A stretch of 64,000 nt of DNA from Streptomyces sp. WMMB 322 (GTDB lineage: Bacteria; Actinomycetota; Actinomycetes; Streptomycetales; Streptomycetaceae), in the NCBI RefSeq assembly GCF_900090145.1, contig NZ_FMHI01000003.1, positions 429,771 through 493,770 of the forward strand, written 5' to 3'. The translations under genes and the position numbers were made by a program. Numbering within the stretch: the stretch's first letter is position 1; the number at the start of each line of letters is the position of its first letter. Under the pieces are notes generated by a model that was given only the letters and a program-made list of their open reading frames with translations, was not told where the DNA came from and ran no database searches. Below, one piece after another: positions 1 through 8,536 of this stretch.

Positions 1-102
1 TCCGGGGACTACCAGGAATTCCAGGACTGCACGGAGAAGGCGGCCACGACGGCCGAACAGCAGCAGTGCCAGGAGAACTTCATCGACAGCTTCAGCCAGT
101 AG
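1..102 (+). CDS. C-terminal fragment of an unidentified protein
   Basis: An open frame enters from the left edge and runs in frame 1 to a TAG at 100-102, giving the last 33 residues of a protein. The tail is polar and glutamine-rich, has two cysteines, and ends IDSFSQ. Stop and neighbouring gene are tail to tail: the next gene, on the minus strand, stops only 22 bases further on. The fragment is too short to assign a family. The frame has the expected third-position GC, so it is probably real coding sequence. Confidence 0.6.
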   Translation, partial: SGDYQEFQDCTEKAATTAEQQQCQENFIDSFSQ

Positions 103-124
103 CGACCCCTTGGGCTTCCGGGGC

Positions 125-1405
125 TCAGGCCTCCGTGGCGGGAGGCTGTCCGTCGTACTTGCCGCTGTCCGAGGCGGCGTCGAGGGCGAGCCGGTAGCCC
201 CGCTTGACGACGGTCTGGATCAGCTTCGGGGCGCCCAGCGCGACGCGCAGCCGCGCCATGGCTGTCTCCACCGCGTGCTCGTCCGTTCCGGAGCCGGGCA
301 GGGCCCGCAGCAGCTCGGCCCGCGGGACGACCCATCCCGGGCGGCGGGCCAGCGACCGCAGCAGCGCCATCCCCGCGGGCTGCACCGTCCGCAGCTCGCC
401 GTCGACGACGACACCCCGCCCGCGGATCTCGACCCGGTGCCCGGCCACGGGCAACGCCCGCTGCCGGCCCGGCAGTTCGGTGCACAGCAACTGGACGAGG
501 GGGCCCAGCCGGAAGCGTTCCGGCTGCACCGTCGGCACGTCGTGGGCCTCCAGCGGCGCCGCCGTCACAGGCCCCACGCACGCGGCGAGCACATCCGTAC
601 GCATCGCCTCCAGCAGCGCCTCCCGTACGCCGCGGCGCCCGGCACGCTCCAGCAGTGACGCCGCGGCGGGCGCGCTGGTGAAGGCCAGGGCGTCGACGCC
701 GCGGGCCAGGATCGCGTCGATGAGACGGTCGACGGGGGCGATGTCCTCCGGCGGCATCCAGCGGTAGACGGGCACGCCGACGACCTCAGCGCCCGCCGCC
801 CGCAGCGATTCGACGAAGCCGGGAAGCGGCTCGCCGTGCAGCTGGAGCGCGATGAGCCGTCCGTCCACGCCCTGTGCGAGCAGCCGGTCGAGCACTTCGG
901 CCATCGACTCCGACTCCGGCGACCACGTCTCCTTCAGACCCGCCGCGCGGATGGCGCCGCGCACCTTCGGGCCGCGGGCGAGCACCTCCACCTCTCCCAG
1001 GGACTTGAGCAGGTCCGTGCCGAAGCCCCAGCCCTCGGCCGCCTCGATCCAGCCGCGGAAGCCGATCGCCGTCGTCGCGATCACAATGTCCGGGGTGCGC
1101 TCGACGAGGGCCCTGGTGGCGTCGAGGAGTTCGGTGTCGTCCGCGAGGGGCACGATGCGCAGCGCCGGTGCGTGCAGCACGTCCGCGCCGCGGCGCTCCA
1201 GCAGTGCGCCCAGTTCCTCGGCGCGGCGGGCCGCGGTGACGCCGACGGTGAACCCGGCGAGCGGCTGCGGCTTCGCGTGCGGCCCGGGCCGTGCGCCGGA
1301 TGTTCCGGGTGGCCGGGGCGCCCGTGGGTCACGGGTGTCCGGCCCGGGCGGTGTTCGCGGCCCGGGTGCGTCCCCTGCCGCGCCCCGCTCTGTCTGCTCG
1401 CGCAT
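125..1405 (-). CDS. Uroporphyrinogen-III synthase fused to a C-terminal winged-helix DNA-binding domain
   Basis: 426 residues. Residues ~49-310 match the two-lobed uroporphyrinogen-III synthase (HemD) fold, beginning LAGFTVGVTAARR, with the late T-S-A-P-A-A stretch typical of the family. Residues ~318-410 form an OmpR-type winged helix (LLRSLARRPGWVVPRAELL, then AVETAMARLR and VVKRGYRL). A Pro/Arg-rich N-terminal ~45 residues is probably disordered. The ATG is preceded by GAAGGA at good spacing. In streptomycetes this fusion normally sits beside a nitrate/nitrite transporter, as here, which suggests a role linking sirohaem or tetrapyrrole supply to nitrite assimilation, or a regulator that has kept the enzyme fold. 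Whether it is still catalytic cannot be judged by eye. A separate housekeeping hemD is expected elsewhere in the genome. Confidence 0.85.
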   Translation of the reverse strand: MREQTERGAAGDAPGPRTPPGPDTRDPRAPRPPGTSGARPGPHAKPQPLAGFTVGVTAARRAEELGALLERRGADVLHAPALRIVPLADDTELLDATRALVERTPDIVIATTAIGFRGWIEAAEGWGFGTDLLKSLGEVEVLARGPKVRGAIRAAGLKETWSPESESMAEVLDRLLAQGVDGRLIALQLHGEPLPGFVESLRAAGAEVVGVPVYRWMPPEDIAPVDRLIDAILARGVDALAFTSAPAAASLLERAGRRGVREALLEAMRTDVLAACVGPVTAAPLEAHDVPTVQPERFRLGPLVQLLCTELPGRQRALPVAGHRVEIRGRGVVVDGELRTVQPAGMALLRSLARRPGWVVPRAELLRALPGSGTDEHAVETAMARLRVALGAPKLIQTVVKRGYRLALDAASDSGKYDGQPPATEA

Positions 1406-1514
1406 GTCCTTCTCGCTCCGCCCCTGCTCGTACGGAGCACCGAGCCTGTCAACAGCGGATGACCGGCCCGGTACTCCGGGGTTTCCCGGGTGTTACGCCG
1501 GGAGCTCACGCCCC

Positions 1515-2939
1515 TCACACCTCGGCGTGGGCGACGGGCCGGCTCTCCCGCCCGCCCTGCGGTGCGGCCGGGCCGTCGCCGTCCTGTCCGTCGTCCGGCA
1601 CGGTCCGGCCCCGCAGATAGACGGCCCAGGTGACAGCGCAGCACACACCGTAGAACCCGAGGAAGGTGAGGTATGCCGCCGTTCCCGTCCCCACCGTCTC
1701 AAACGACTGCCGGAAGGCCAGGTTGATGCCCAGCCCGCCAAGGGCGCCGACCGCGCCGATCAGGCCCATCGCCGCGCCCGACAGCCGACGGGCGGCGGTG
1801 GCGGCGGCCGCACCGCTCCTGCCGTCCGCCAGCGCCTTCGCGTGGAAGATCGCCGGGATCATCTTGTACGTCGAGCCGTTGCCGATGCCGCTCAGCACGA
1901 ACAGCGCGGTGAAGCCGGCGAGGAAGGCGGGCAGCGACTCGCGCAGTGAGGCCGCCACGACCACGAGCGTCGCCGCGCCCATCGCGGCGAAGTTCCACAG
2001 CGTGATCCGGGCCCCGCCGAAGCGGTCGGCGAGCTGCCCGCCCAGCGGACGCACGAGCGAGCCCAGCAGCGGTCCGAGGAAGGTGAGCGAGGCGGCCTGG
2101 AGCGGCGTGCGCTCGAACTGCGTCTGCAGCACGAGCCCGAAGGCGAAGCTGTAGCCGATGAAGGAGCCGAAGGTCCCGATGTACAGGAAGGACATGATCC
2201 AGGTGTGGGCGTCCCGCACCGCTTCCCTGGCGGCCCCGGCGTCGTTGCGCACGGGCGCCAGGTTGTCCATCCAGCGTGCGGAGCAGACGGCGGCGACCAC
2301 GATCAGCGGGATGTAGATGCCCAGCAGGACCCGCGGATGGCCGGCTCCGGCCGCGGCGATCACCCCGAGGCCCGCAAGCTGCACGACGGGCACGCCGATG
2401 TTGCCGCCGCCGGCGTTGACGCCGAGGGCCCAGCCCTTGCGGCGCAGCGGGAAGAAGGAGTTGATGTTCGTCATGGAGGAGGCGAAGTTGCCTCCGCCCA
2501 CGCCGGTGAGCAGGGCGACCACCAGGAACGTCGTGTAGGACGTGCCGGGCTCCATCACGATCAGCGCCGCCACCGACGGCACCAGCAGCATCGTCGCGCT
2601 GACCACCGTCCAGTTGCGGCCGCCGAAGCGGGCGACGGCGAAGGTGTAGGGCACGCGGACCACCGCGCCGACGAGCGTCGCCATGGAGATGAGCAGGAAC
2701 TTCCCCGCCGGGTCGACTCCGTACTCGGGGCCCATGAACAGCACGAGCACCGACCACAGCGTCCACACGGAGAAGCCGATGTGCTCGGAGAAGACGGACA
2801 GCAGCAGGTTGCGGTGCGCGACGCGCTCGCCGCTCTCCCTCCAGAACGTCTCGTCCTCCGGGTCCCAGCGCTCGATCCAGCGGCCGCTCCTGCGCGGGGT
2901 GTCTGGTGTGCTGCCGGGCGGTGCGGTCGCAGCGGTCAT
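1515..2939 (-). CDS. narK: NarK/NasA-type nitrate/nitrite transporter (MFS)
   Basis: 474 residues from the chosen ATG, which has GGAGG seven bases upstream; an upstream in-frame start would add 27 residues without a better ribosome site. About 12 membrane segments are readable. The nitrate-porter signature GGGNFASSMTNINSFFP is present, together with the second-half glycine motif GIGNGSTYKMIP. Both are established marks of the nitrate/nitrite porter family, which imports nitrate for assimilation and/or exports nitrite. The gene is 110 bp downstream of, and in the same direction as, the uroporphyrinogen-III synthase fusion, consistent with a shared nitrogen theme. No nitrate or nitrite reductase gene lies in the window. 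Confidence 0.93.
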   Translation of the reverse strand: MTAATAPPGSTPDTPRRSGRWIERWDPEDETFWRESGERVAHRNLLLSVFSEHIGFSVWTLWSVLVLFMGPEYGVDPAGKFLLISMATLVGAVVRVPYTFAVARFGGRNWTVVSATMLLVPSVAALIVMEPGTSYTTFLVVALLTGVGGGNFASSMTNINSFFPLRRKGWALGVNAGGGNIGVPVVQLAGLGVIAAAGAGHPRVLLGIYIPLIVVAAVCSARWMDNLAPVRNDAGAAREAVRDAHTWIMSFLYIGTFGSFIGYSFAFGLVLQTQFERTPLQAASLTFLGPLLGSLVRPLGGQLADRFGGARITLWNFAAMGAATLVVVAASLRESLPAFLAGFTALFVLSGIGNGSTYKMIPAIFHAKALADGRSGAAAATAARRLSGAAMGLIGAVGALGGLGINLAFRQSFETVGTGTAAYLTFLGFYGVCCAVTWAVYLRGRTVPDDGQDGDGPAAPQGGRESRPVAHAEV

Positions 2940-3083
2940 GGCGCCTCCACAGGTTCCGGGTCGCGGACCGGCGGTGTCGGGGCCGGCGTCGCTGCCGGGC
3001 GTCACTGCCGGATGCTGCAACCGAAGCTAGGAGGGGCACGTTTCGGGGCCGTGCCGCGAGGTGTCGTCCAGGAAACCTTGCGC

Positions 3084-4541
3084 TCACCTGCGGGAGCCGC
3101 TGCCGGTGAGAGGGGCCATGCGTCGCCCCGGGGGCGGACCCGTAAGCGGACCGGGTGCGGGTCCCGCAGCAGCGCCGGGGCCCGGGCCGGGGCCCCGTCG
3201 CCGGCCGGGTACGCCGGGCGTCCTCGTGCGCGGCCACAGCCGTGGCCGGCGCCGCGCGGCCACGTCCTCCGCCCATCCGAACGCCGCGATCAGCAGCGCC
3301 GCCAGCGGCCACACGGTCAGGAACATCAGCGCCCCGGACCAGCTCTCCAGCGCGGCCGACAGCGCTTCCGAATCGCCGACCGCCGGAATGCGCCACAGCA
3401 GGTCCAGCAGCGGCACCGTCGCGACCAGCGCCGGCTGATGCCACAGATAGAGCGTGACGGCACGGGAGTTGGCCAGGGTCACCGGCCGCTCCAGGCGGCC
3501 CAGCGGCCCCGGCAGGCGGTGCCAGGAGGGGCTGACGCGAAGCAGCAGCAGGCAGAAGCCGAACGACCACAGGGCTTGGCCGAGCGGGATGCCGTTCAGG
3601 TCCCAGCCGTCCTCGCCCGGGTGGGCGCCCGCCCACCACGCGCCTGCCGCCATCGCCGCGGGAGCCACGAGTGCCACGCCGTACAGGGGAACGCGCCGGA
3701 GCAGCCCGTCGTGGTGGGCGAAGCCCAGCATCCAGCAGGAGCCGTAGACGGCGAAGTCCGTGACGGCCTCGCCGGTCTCGCCGGGAACCGCCACCACGCC
3801 GGTGCCGACGAAGGCGGTGAGCGCGAGCGGCGTCAGCAGCGTCGGCCACGGCAGTCGCCGGAAGGCGCGCAGCAGCAGCGGCGAGGCCAGCACGAACCAC
3901 AGATAGGCCCGCAGATACCACAGCGGGCCCGCCGTCTCCACTGCCCAAGTGGCCTCCAGCAGGCCGCCGTCGCCGCCGATCTCCTCGGGGTGGGGCGGGC
4001 TGCCCAGCGGCACGAGCCAGCACAGCATGCGCAGCCAGGTCCCCGCGCTGTGGCCGGGCCGCCACCCCTGCGCGAAGAGCACCGTGAGCAGCACGGCTCC
4101 GTACAGCCAGAGCGGCAGCAGCAGCCGGCGCGCCCTGCTGCGTACGACGGCTGCCGCGGGCCGACCCAGCGACCGCGCCGTCAGCGAACCCGCGAGGGCG
4201 AACATCACGCCCATGGACGGGAAGAGGAACGTCAGCCAGGCCCAGTTGAAGGTGTGGTAGACGACGACGCGCACCAGCGCGACCGCCCGCAGCAGATCCA
4301 GGTAGCGGTCCCGTACGGGCGGTCCGGCCGCGGAGGCGCCCGGCTCGGCGGCGGTGGCGGAGACGGAGGTGGAGGAGAAGGAGGAGGAAGCGGCAGCCGG
4401 GGACAACCCCGTGGCGGTGGCAGACCCCATGACGGTGGCAGGCCCCGTGGCAGTGGCGGGCCGCGTGGCAGCGGCAGGCGAGCCGTCAGCGGAGAGGGCC
4501 CCCGTGTCCGGGGGCGGCTCCGTGTCCGGGCGGCCGGTCAT
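3084..4541 (-). CDS. Acyltransferase-3 family membrane protein (OafA-like)
   Basis: 485 residues. The ATG at 4541 overlaps the TGA of the upstream glycosyltransferase frame as ATGA, so the two are translationally coupled. After a ~60-residue Ala/Ser/Thr-rich leader comes RDRYLDLLRAVALVRVVVYH, the N-terminal motif of acyltransferase-3 proteins with the catalytic-type arginine and histidine. About ten hydrophobic segments follow, and LYLWHQPA is the family's late motif. The C-terminus is a Pro/Arg/Gly-rich cytoplasmic tail. The family O-acylates extracytoplasmic polysaccharides. The position directly after matAB suggests it modifies the polysaccharide made by MatB. The much longer open frame that continues upstream to 5306 is a GC-frame artefact. 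Confidence 0.85.
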   Translation of the reverse strand: MTGRPDTEPPPDTGALSADGSPAAATRPATATGPATVMGSATATGLSPAAASSSFSSTSVSATAAEPGASAAGPPVRDRYLDLLRAVALVRVVVYHTFNWAWLTFLFPSMGVMFALAGSLTARSLGRPAAAVVRSRARRLLLPLWLYGAVLLTVLFAQGWRPGHSAGTWLRMLCWLVPLGSPPHPEEIGGDGGLLEATWAVETAGPLWYLRAYLWFVLASPLLLRAFRRLPWPTLLTPLALTAFVGTGVVAVPGETGEAVTDFAVYGSCWMLGFAHHDGLLRRVPLYGVALVAPAAMAAGAWWAGAHPGEDGWDLNGIPLGQALWSFGFCLLLLRVSPSWHRLPGPLGRLERPVTLANSRAVTLYLWHQPALVATVPLLDLLWRIPAVGDSEALSAALESWSGALMFLTVWPLAALLIAAFGWAEDVAARRRPRLWPRTRTPGVPGRRRGPGPGPGAAAGPAPGPLTGPPPGRRMAPLTGSGSRR

Positions 4542-6795
4542 CCGACGGTGCTCTTCTCTCTGGTCCCCGTGGCGCCGCCGCCGGCCCGCGGGCCGCCCCC
4601 GTAAGCGGCCTTCGCTCCGGGAGCGGCGTTCAGCAGGCCAGTACGGCGCAGCTTCTGCCAGCCCAGCCGCCCGCCCGTCAGCGCGGTGATCCACGACTGC
4701 ATCAGCACCACGTACATCAACTGCCGGTAGAGCAGCTGCTGAAGGGGCAGCGTCAGCAGCGGCGCGAGCCGTTCGCGGTCCAGCCGGAAGGCGTACGCAG
4801 CGCACGCGCCCTGCACCAGCAGCACGGCCAGCCACGCGGCCACCGTCCGCAGCGCCGGCCCGAACAACAGGCCGTGGACGAGGAAGACGTCGATGAGCGG
4901 CGCGAGCATGGGTGCGAGCACCGTGAACATCGCAACGAGCGGCAGCCCGACCCGTCCGAAGCGTCCCGACGGCCCGCGGTCCAGTACGGCCCGGCGGTGC
5001 TTCCAGATCGCCTGCATCGTGCCGTAGCTCCAGCGGTAGCGCTGCGACCACAGCTGCTTGACGGTTCCGGGCGCCTCGGTCCACGCCCGGGCGCGCTCCG
5101 CGTACACCACCTGCCAGCCGGCGCGGTGCAGAGCCATCGTCACGTCGGTGTCCTCGGCCAGAGTGTCGTCGCTCAAGCCGCCGGCGCTTCGCAGCGCGGT
5201 CCGCCGGAACGCGCCGACGGCGCCGGGGATCGTGGGCATGCAGCGCAGCACGTCGTACATGCGGCGGTCGAGGTTGAAGCCCACCACGTACTCGATGTGC
5301 TGCCACGCCCCGATGAGCCCGCGGCGGTTGCCGACCTTCGCGTTGCCGGCGACGGCGCCGACACGAGGATCGGCGAAGGGCTGGACGAGTTCCCGCACCG
5401 TCGAGGGTTCGAAGACGGTGTCGCCGTCAATCATCGCGATCAGTTCGAACGTGGCATGCCGCAGGCCGTTGTTGAGGGCCGCGGCCTTGCCGGAGTTGGC
5501 CTGGCGCAGCACGCGCACACCGGGCAGACCGAGCGATTCGACGATCTCCGCGGTACCGTCCGTCGATCCGTCGTCGATGACGATCACCTCGACCGTGTGG
5601 TCGCTCGCCGCCAAGGAACGCACGGTGCCGGCGATGCATTCGCGCTCGTTGTAGGCGGGAACGAGCACGGTGACGGGCTCCTTGACAGGCGCCCCCGCGA
5701 CCGGCAACGGTCCCGCCGCCGCCCCCGGTCCGGCGACGGGCGCGGCCCCCGGCTTCCGTCTCCGCCTGCGGGGCCTGACCCGCCGCACGTGCACGGTCGA
5801 CAGGACGAGCATCAGCACGAACCGCGCCAGCACGAGTGCCCCGGCCACGATCAACGACACCGTGAGCACACCCATGACGCTTTCGGAGACGCCGACCGCG
5901 GCGACGAAGGCCCTTCCCTTCCACAGGTCGGGGCCGTGCACGGCGGTGTGCGGGCCGCGCGAACCCAACGCCTCGGTCAGCCCCGGGAATTGGTAACCCT
6001 GCGCCTGGAGCCGCGGCAGCATCCGGTCCAGTGCGGCCACCGTCTGCGAACGGTCGCCACCCGAGTCGTGCATCAGCACGATCGCGCCTTGCCCGGCTGC
6101 GGCGTGGCGCGGCGCACGATCTCGTCCACGCCGGGACGCGCCCAGTCCTCGCTGTCGGTGTCGATGAACGCGGTGATGTAGCCGAGTTCGGCGATCTGTC
6201 GCGTGACCGGCCACGACTTGTTGTCGAGCGCGTCCACCGTGGAGGAGTACGGCGGCCGGAACAGCGACGTGTGCACGCCCGCCGCACCCGCCAACGCAAG
6301 CTGGCTCTGCGCCAGTTCACGGTGGATGCGCGAGGGCGACTGGAAGGAGAGGTCCGGGTGGTTGAAGGTGTGCAGCCCCACCTCGTGCCCCTCGTCGACC
6401 ATGCGCCGCACCAGCTCCGGATGGCGGGAGGTCATGGTGCCGGTGACGAAGAAGACGGCGTGCGCGTCGTGTTCGGCGAGCTTGTCCAGGATCTTCGGCG
6501 TCCACTCCGGGTCGGGGCCGTCGTCGAAGGTCAGCACGACCTTGCGGTCGGGCACGCGGTGGCTGACGGGCTCGGCACCGCGTGCGTCCAGGACCGGGCC
6601 TCCCGAGAGGACCTTCCCGGGCACGGCGTCGGTGGCGGCCGGCGGCCGTACCCGGTGGTCGGCGAGGAACTCGCTGTGCACGTAGCCGCGCAGCAGCAGC
6701 ATCACGACAACGACGGCGAGCAGGACCGACGGGAGCAGGTAACGCAGCGGCAGCCGCCGCCTGCTCCGGGCGGTGGCTGCATACTTGTGCCTCAC
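4538..6795 (-). pseudogene. matB: matB homologue, polysaccharide deacetylase/GT2 synthase split by a one-base frameshift
   Basis: The first half reads from a GTG at 6795 that overlaps the matA stop as GTGA. It has one membrane anchor (residues ~18-36), then NodB deacetylase motifs TFDDGP, HTFNHPD, RPPYSS and DSEDW, and breaks at a TGA at 6073-6075. The second half continues in another frame from the NodB motif 5 (IVLMHDSGGD) into a membrane segment and a family-2 processive synthase with IDDGSTDGT, MIDGDT, AEDTD and QRYRW. Three to four more membrane segments and a stop at 4538-4540 follow. Joined, the product is ~750 residues, the size of Streptomyces MatB, which with MatA makes a poly-beta-1,6-GlcNAc-like polymer needed for hyphal aggregation (knowledge from the literature). 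The break needs a single missing base near 6089-6097. It may be a sequencing error or a genuine inactivation. If genuine, the synthase half could still initiate at the ATG at 6073. Confidence 0.85.
6089..6097 (-). other. Probable frameshift point in matB
   Basis: On the minus strand the deacetylase frame reads ATPQPG and then turns into KARSC-stop. The adjacent frame reads GQGAIVLMHD, the expected continuation. Restoring one base in the short G/C run here joins the two halves. No classical slippery heptamer is seen at the site. Confidence 0.75.
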
Positions 6796-7451
6796 GCGGA
6801 ACCCGTTCTGGTCGTGCCTCCGCCGAGCGCGCCGAGGAGTTCCTCCAGCAGTGAGGTCCCGGACGCCCCGGAGGACTCCGTCGGGTCGGGATCCGGGTCT
6901 GCCGGCGTGCCGGGCGAGCCTGTGGCGCCGCCGGCGGGATCGGTGGACGGGTCCGCGGGCACCGAGCCGCCAGTGCTGCCCGAACTGCCCGTCTCTGCGC
7001 CCTTGTTGACCGTTCCGGCGCCGCCGTCACCGGTGCTTTCCGGCTTCTTCGCGCTTGTGGCTCCCGTCTCCGCGGAGGCGCTTGCGGCGGGTGCGGGCCC
7101 GGACGAGGCCTCCGGCGTGCGCGCGCTGCCTGCGCCCGGCGCGTCCCGTGTGGCGGAGGCTTCGGGGCTCGGCTCGCCCAGGCGGGCTCCGTCGGCCCAG
7201 GGGGACTTCGTCCGCGACCGGTCTTCTTCCGGTACGACTCGCCCCGCCCCGTCGTCCGCTCTCGGTATCAACACCCCCCAGGGCGCCTCGGAGTTGCCGC
7301 CGATCACACTCACCGCTACGACCAGCGCATATCCGCCGCCGGCGACCCCCACCGCCAGGCCGAGGCGGCGCCATCCGCGGCGCCGGACTCCGCTGCTGTC
7401 CACAAAGACCGGAGCGCCGCTGTCCGGCTGCCCCTCCGAGTTTTCGCCCAT
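6792..7451 (-). CDS. matA: MatA-like single-pass membrane protein
   Basis: 219 residues from ATG 7451 (MGENSEG); an in-frame ATG at 7496 would add 15 residues. Neither start has a strong ribosome site, so the start is uncertain. One hydrophobic segment (about residues 28-50, LGLAVGVAGGGYALVVAVSV) follows a short basic cytoplasmic part. The rest is a low-complexity Ala/Ser/Gly/Thr/Pro extracytoplasmic stretch. The stop overlaps the matB start (GTGA). Order and size match the small partner gene matA of the streptomycete mycelial-aggregation locus. The residues themselves carry no recognisable enzyme domain, so the name rests mostly on position next to matB. Confidence 0.75.
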   Translation of the reverse strand: MGENSEGQPDSGAPVFVDSSGVRRRGWRRLGLAVGVAGGGYALVVAVSVIGGNSEAPWGVLIPRADDGAGRVVPEEDRSRTKSPWADGARLGEPSPEASATRDAPGAGSARTPEASSGPAPAASASAETGATSAKKPESTGDGGAGTVNKGAETGSSGSTGGSVPADPSTDPAGGATGSPGTPADPDPDPTESSGASGTSLLEELLGALGGGTTRTGSA

Positions 7452-7789
7452 ATCAATTCGCGCGCCCCGTCGTTGGCGAGCGCACCCCCTCCTCATCGAA
7501 GGAGAAAATGTAGCGCGAAGGTGAAGATGTAAATGTGACTAGTCGTTGTTTTTACTGACTCATTGGACGGTGCTGTGACAACACGGTGACAACCCGGAGT
7601 GGGCCCCCGCCCGCAGCCACGCGCCACCGCCCGGTCCCGGAAGTAGGCTTACCGGTCACTGTCCGGGGCGGTCGAGGGGCGGTCGAGGGGCCCTGGCGGC
7701 TCGTTGTCCCCCCGGACCGGGCCGACCTCGCGGCCCGCCACGAGGGAAGTCGTGACGATTGCACCCGCTCGACGAAGGAGAACGTCCGC
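7452..7789. promoter_or_regulatory. Divergent intergenic region, matA versus maltokinase-cap gene
   Basis: 338 bp between two divergent genes. The part at ~7500-7600 is clearly less GC-rich than its surroundings and must hold the mat promoter. A short direct duplication (GGCGGTCGAGG twice) lies at ~7667-7690. I could not pick out a convincing -35/-10 pair. Confidence 0.5.
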
Positions 7790-8458
7790 ATGGCGATCAT
7801 CCACCGGACCACCGTCAAACCGACCAAGCTCGAACTCCTCACCTCCTGGCTCCCCTCCCGTCCGTGGTACCAAGGCGGCGCAGACGGACCGCAGTTGGCC
7901 AAGGCCGGCGGCTTCCGGCTGGACGATCCGCAGGGCGAAGTGGGGATCGAATTCATGGTCGTCACCGACACCTCCGGCTACGACCCGATCGCCTACCAGG
8001 TGCCGCTGACGTATCGCGGTGCGCCGCTCGACGGGGCGGAGCACGCCCTCATCGGCACGATGGAACACGGAGTGCTCGGGCAGCGCTGGGCCTACGACGG
8101 ATGCCATGACCCGGTGATGGCACAGCAGTTGCTCGCCCTGATCGAGGGCCGTGCGAAGCCACAGGCCCAGAGCGTCAGCGACACCGTCGACCGGGACGTC
8201 ACCCGCTCCTTCACCGGCGACCTCCCGCCCCGCAGGCACACCACGGCGGCCGGCCCCACCGACGACCGGACCAGCACCGAGCTGCCCGGCCCGGCCGGAG
8301 GAACCCTCCGCGTGCACCGGGTGCTGCGTCCCGACGCGGACGGCGCGCCCCGGCGGCCACAGGGAGCAGCGGGCCACGTCGCCGGGGTCTGGCAGCTGCC
8401 CGACGGCACGCGCGCCCGGGGCGTGTTCGCCGTCCTCCACGACGGAGTTCACCTCTAG
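7790..8458 (+). CDS. Stand-alone maltokinase N-terminal cap-like protein
   Basis: 222 residues; ATG 7790 follows GAAGGAG. Residues 1-~125 (MAIIHRTTVKPTKLELLTSWLP, then WYQGG, GGFRLDDPQGEVGIEFMVV and GTMEHGVLGQRWAYDGCHDPV) resemble the N-terminal cap domain of actinobacterial maltokinases (Pep2/Mak), as far as I can judge by eye. No kinase catalytic domain follows. The C-terminal ~90 residues are polar and probably flexible, then end in a short beta-like stretch (GVWQLPDGTRARGVFAVLHDG). Cap-only proteins occur in streptomycetes and are often labelled 1,4-alpha-glucan branching protein, but no activity is shown for them. It is an isolated gene convergent with the MpaB gene. Confidence 0.65.
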   Translation: MAIIHRTTVKPTKLELLTSWLPSRPWYQGGADGPQLAKAGGFRLDDPQGEVGIEFMVVTDTSGYDPIAYQVPLTYRGAPLDGAEHALIGTMEHGVLGQRWAYDGCHDPVMAQQLLALIEGRAKPQAQSVSDTVDRDVTRSFTGDLPPRRHTTAAGPTDDRTSTELPGPAGGTLRVHRVLRPDADGAPRRPQGAAGHVAGVWQLPDGTRARGVFAVLHDGVHL

Positions 8459-8465
8459 GGACTGT

Positions 8466-8485
8466 CCGGCGGGGAACCCCGCCGG
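8466..8485. terminator. Hairpin between convergent genes
   Basis: A perfect 9-bp stem (CCGGCGGGG / CCCCGCCGG) with a 2-nt loop begins 8 bases after the stop of the maltokinase-cap gene. It lies between two convergent genes and lacks a T-run, as is usual in this GC range. Confidence 0.6.
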
Positions 8486-8536
8486 CCGCCGCCCGCGCCC
8501 GGGGTCGGGCCACGCCGGTGTCACACGGGGCGACGG

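Noticed and set aside
2205..4604. 799-codon open frame on the plus strand across narK and the acyltransferase
   Set aside because: It is antisense to two well-supported genes, is compositionally extreme (His/Arg/Gln-rich) and has no ribosome site or domain. It is a typical high-GC shadow frame.
3084..5306. Extension of the acyltransferase frame far upstream to 5306
   Set aside because: The upstream part lies antisense-in-frame over the GT2 gene, and the sequence becomes Arg-rich nonsense. The ATG at 4541 with ATGA coupling is better.
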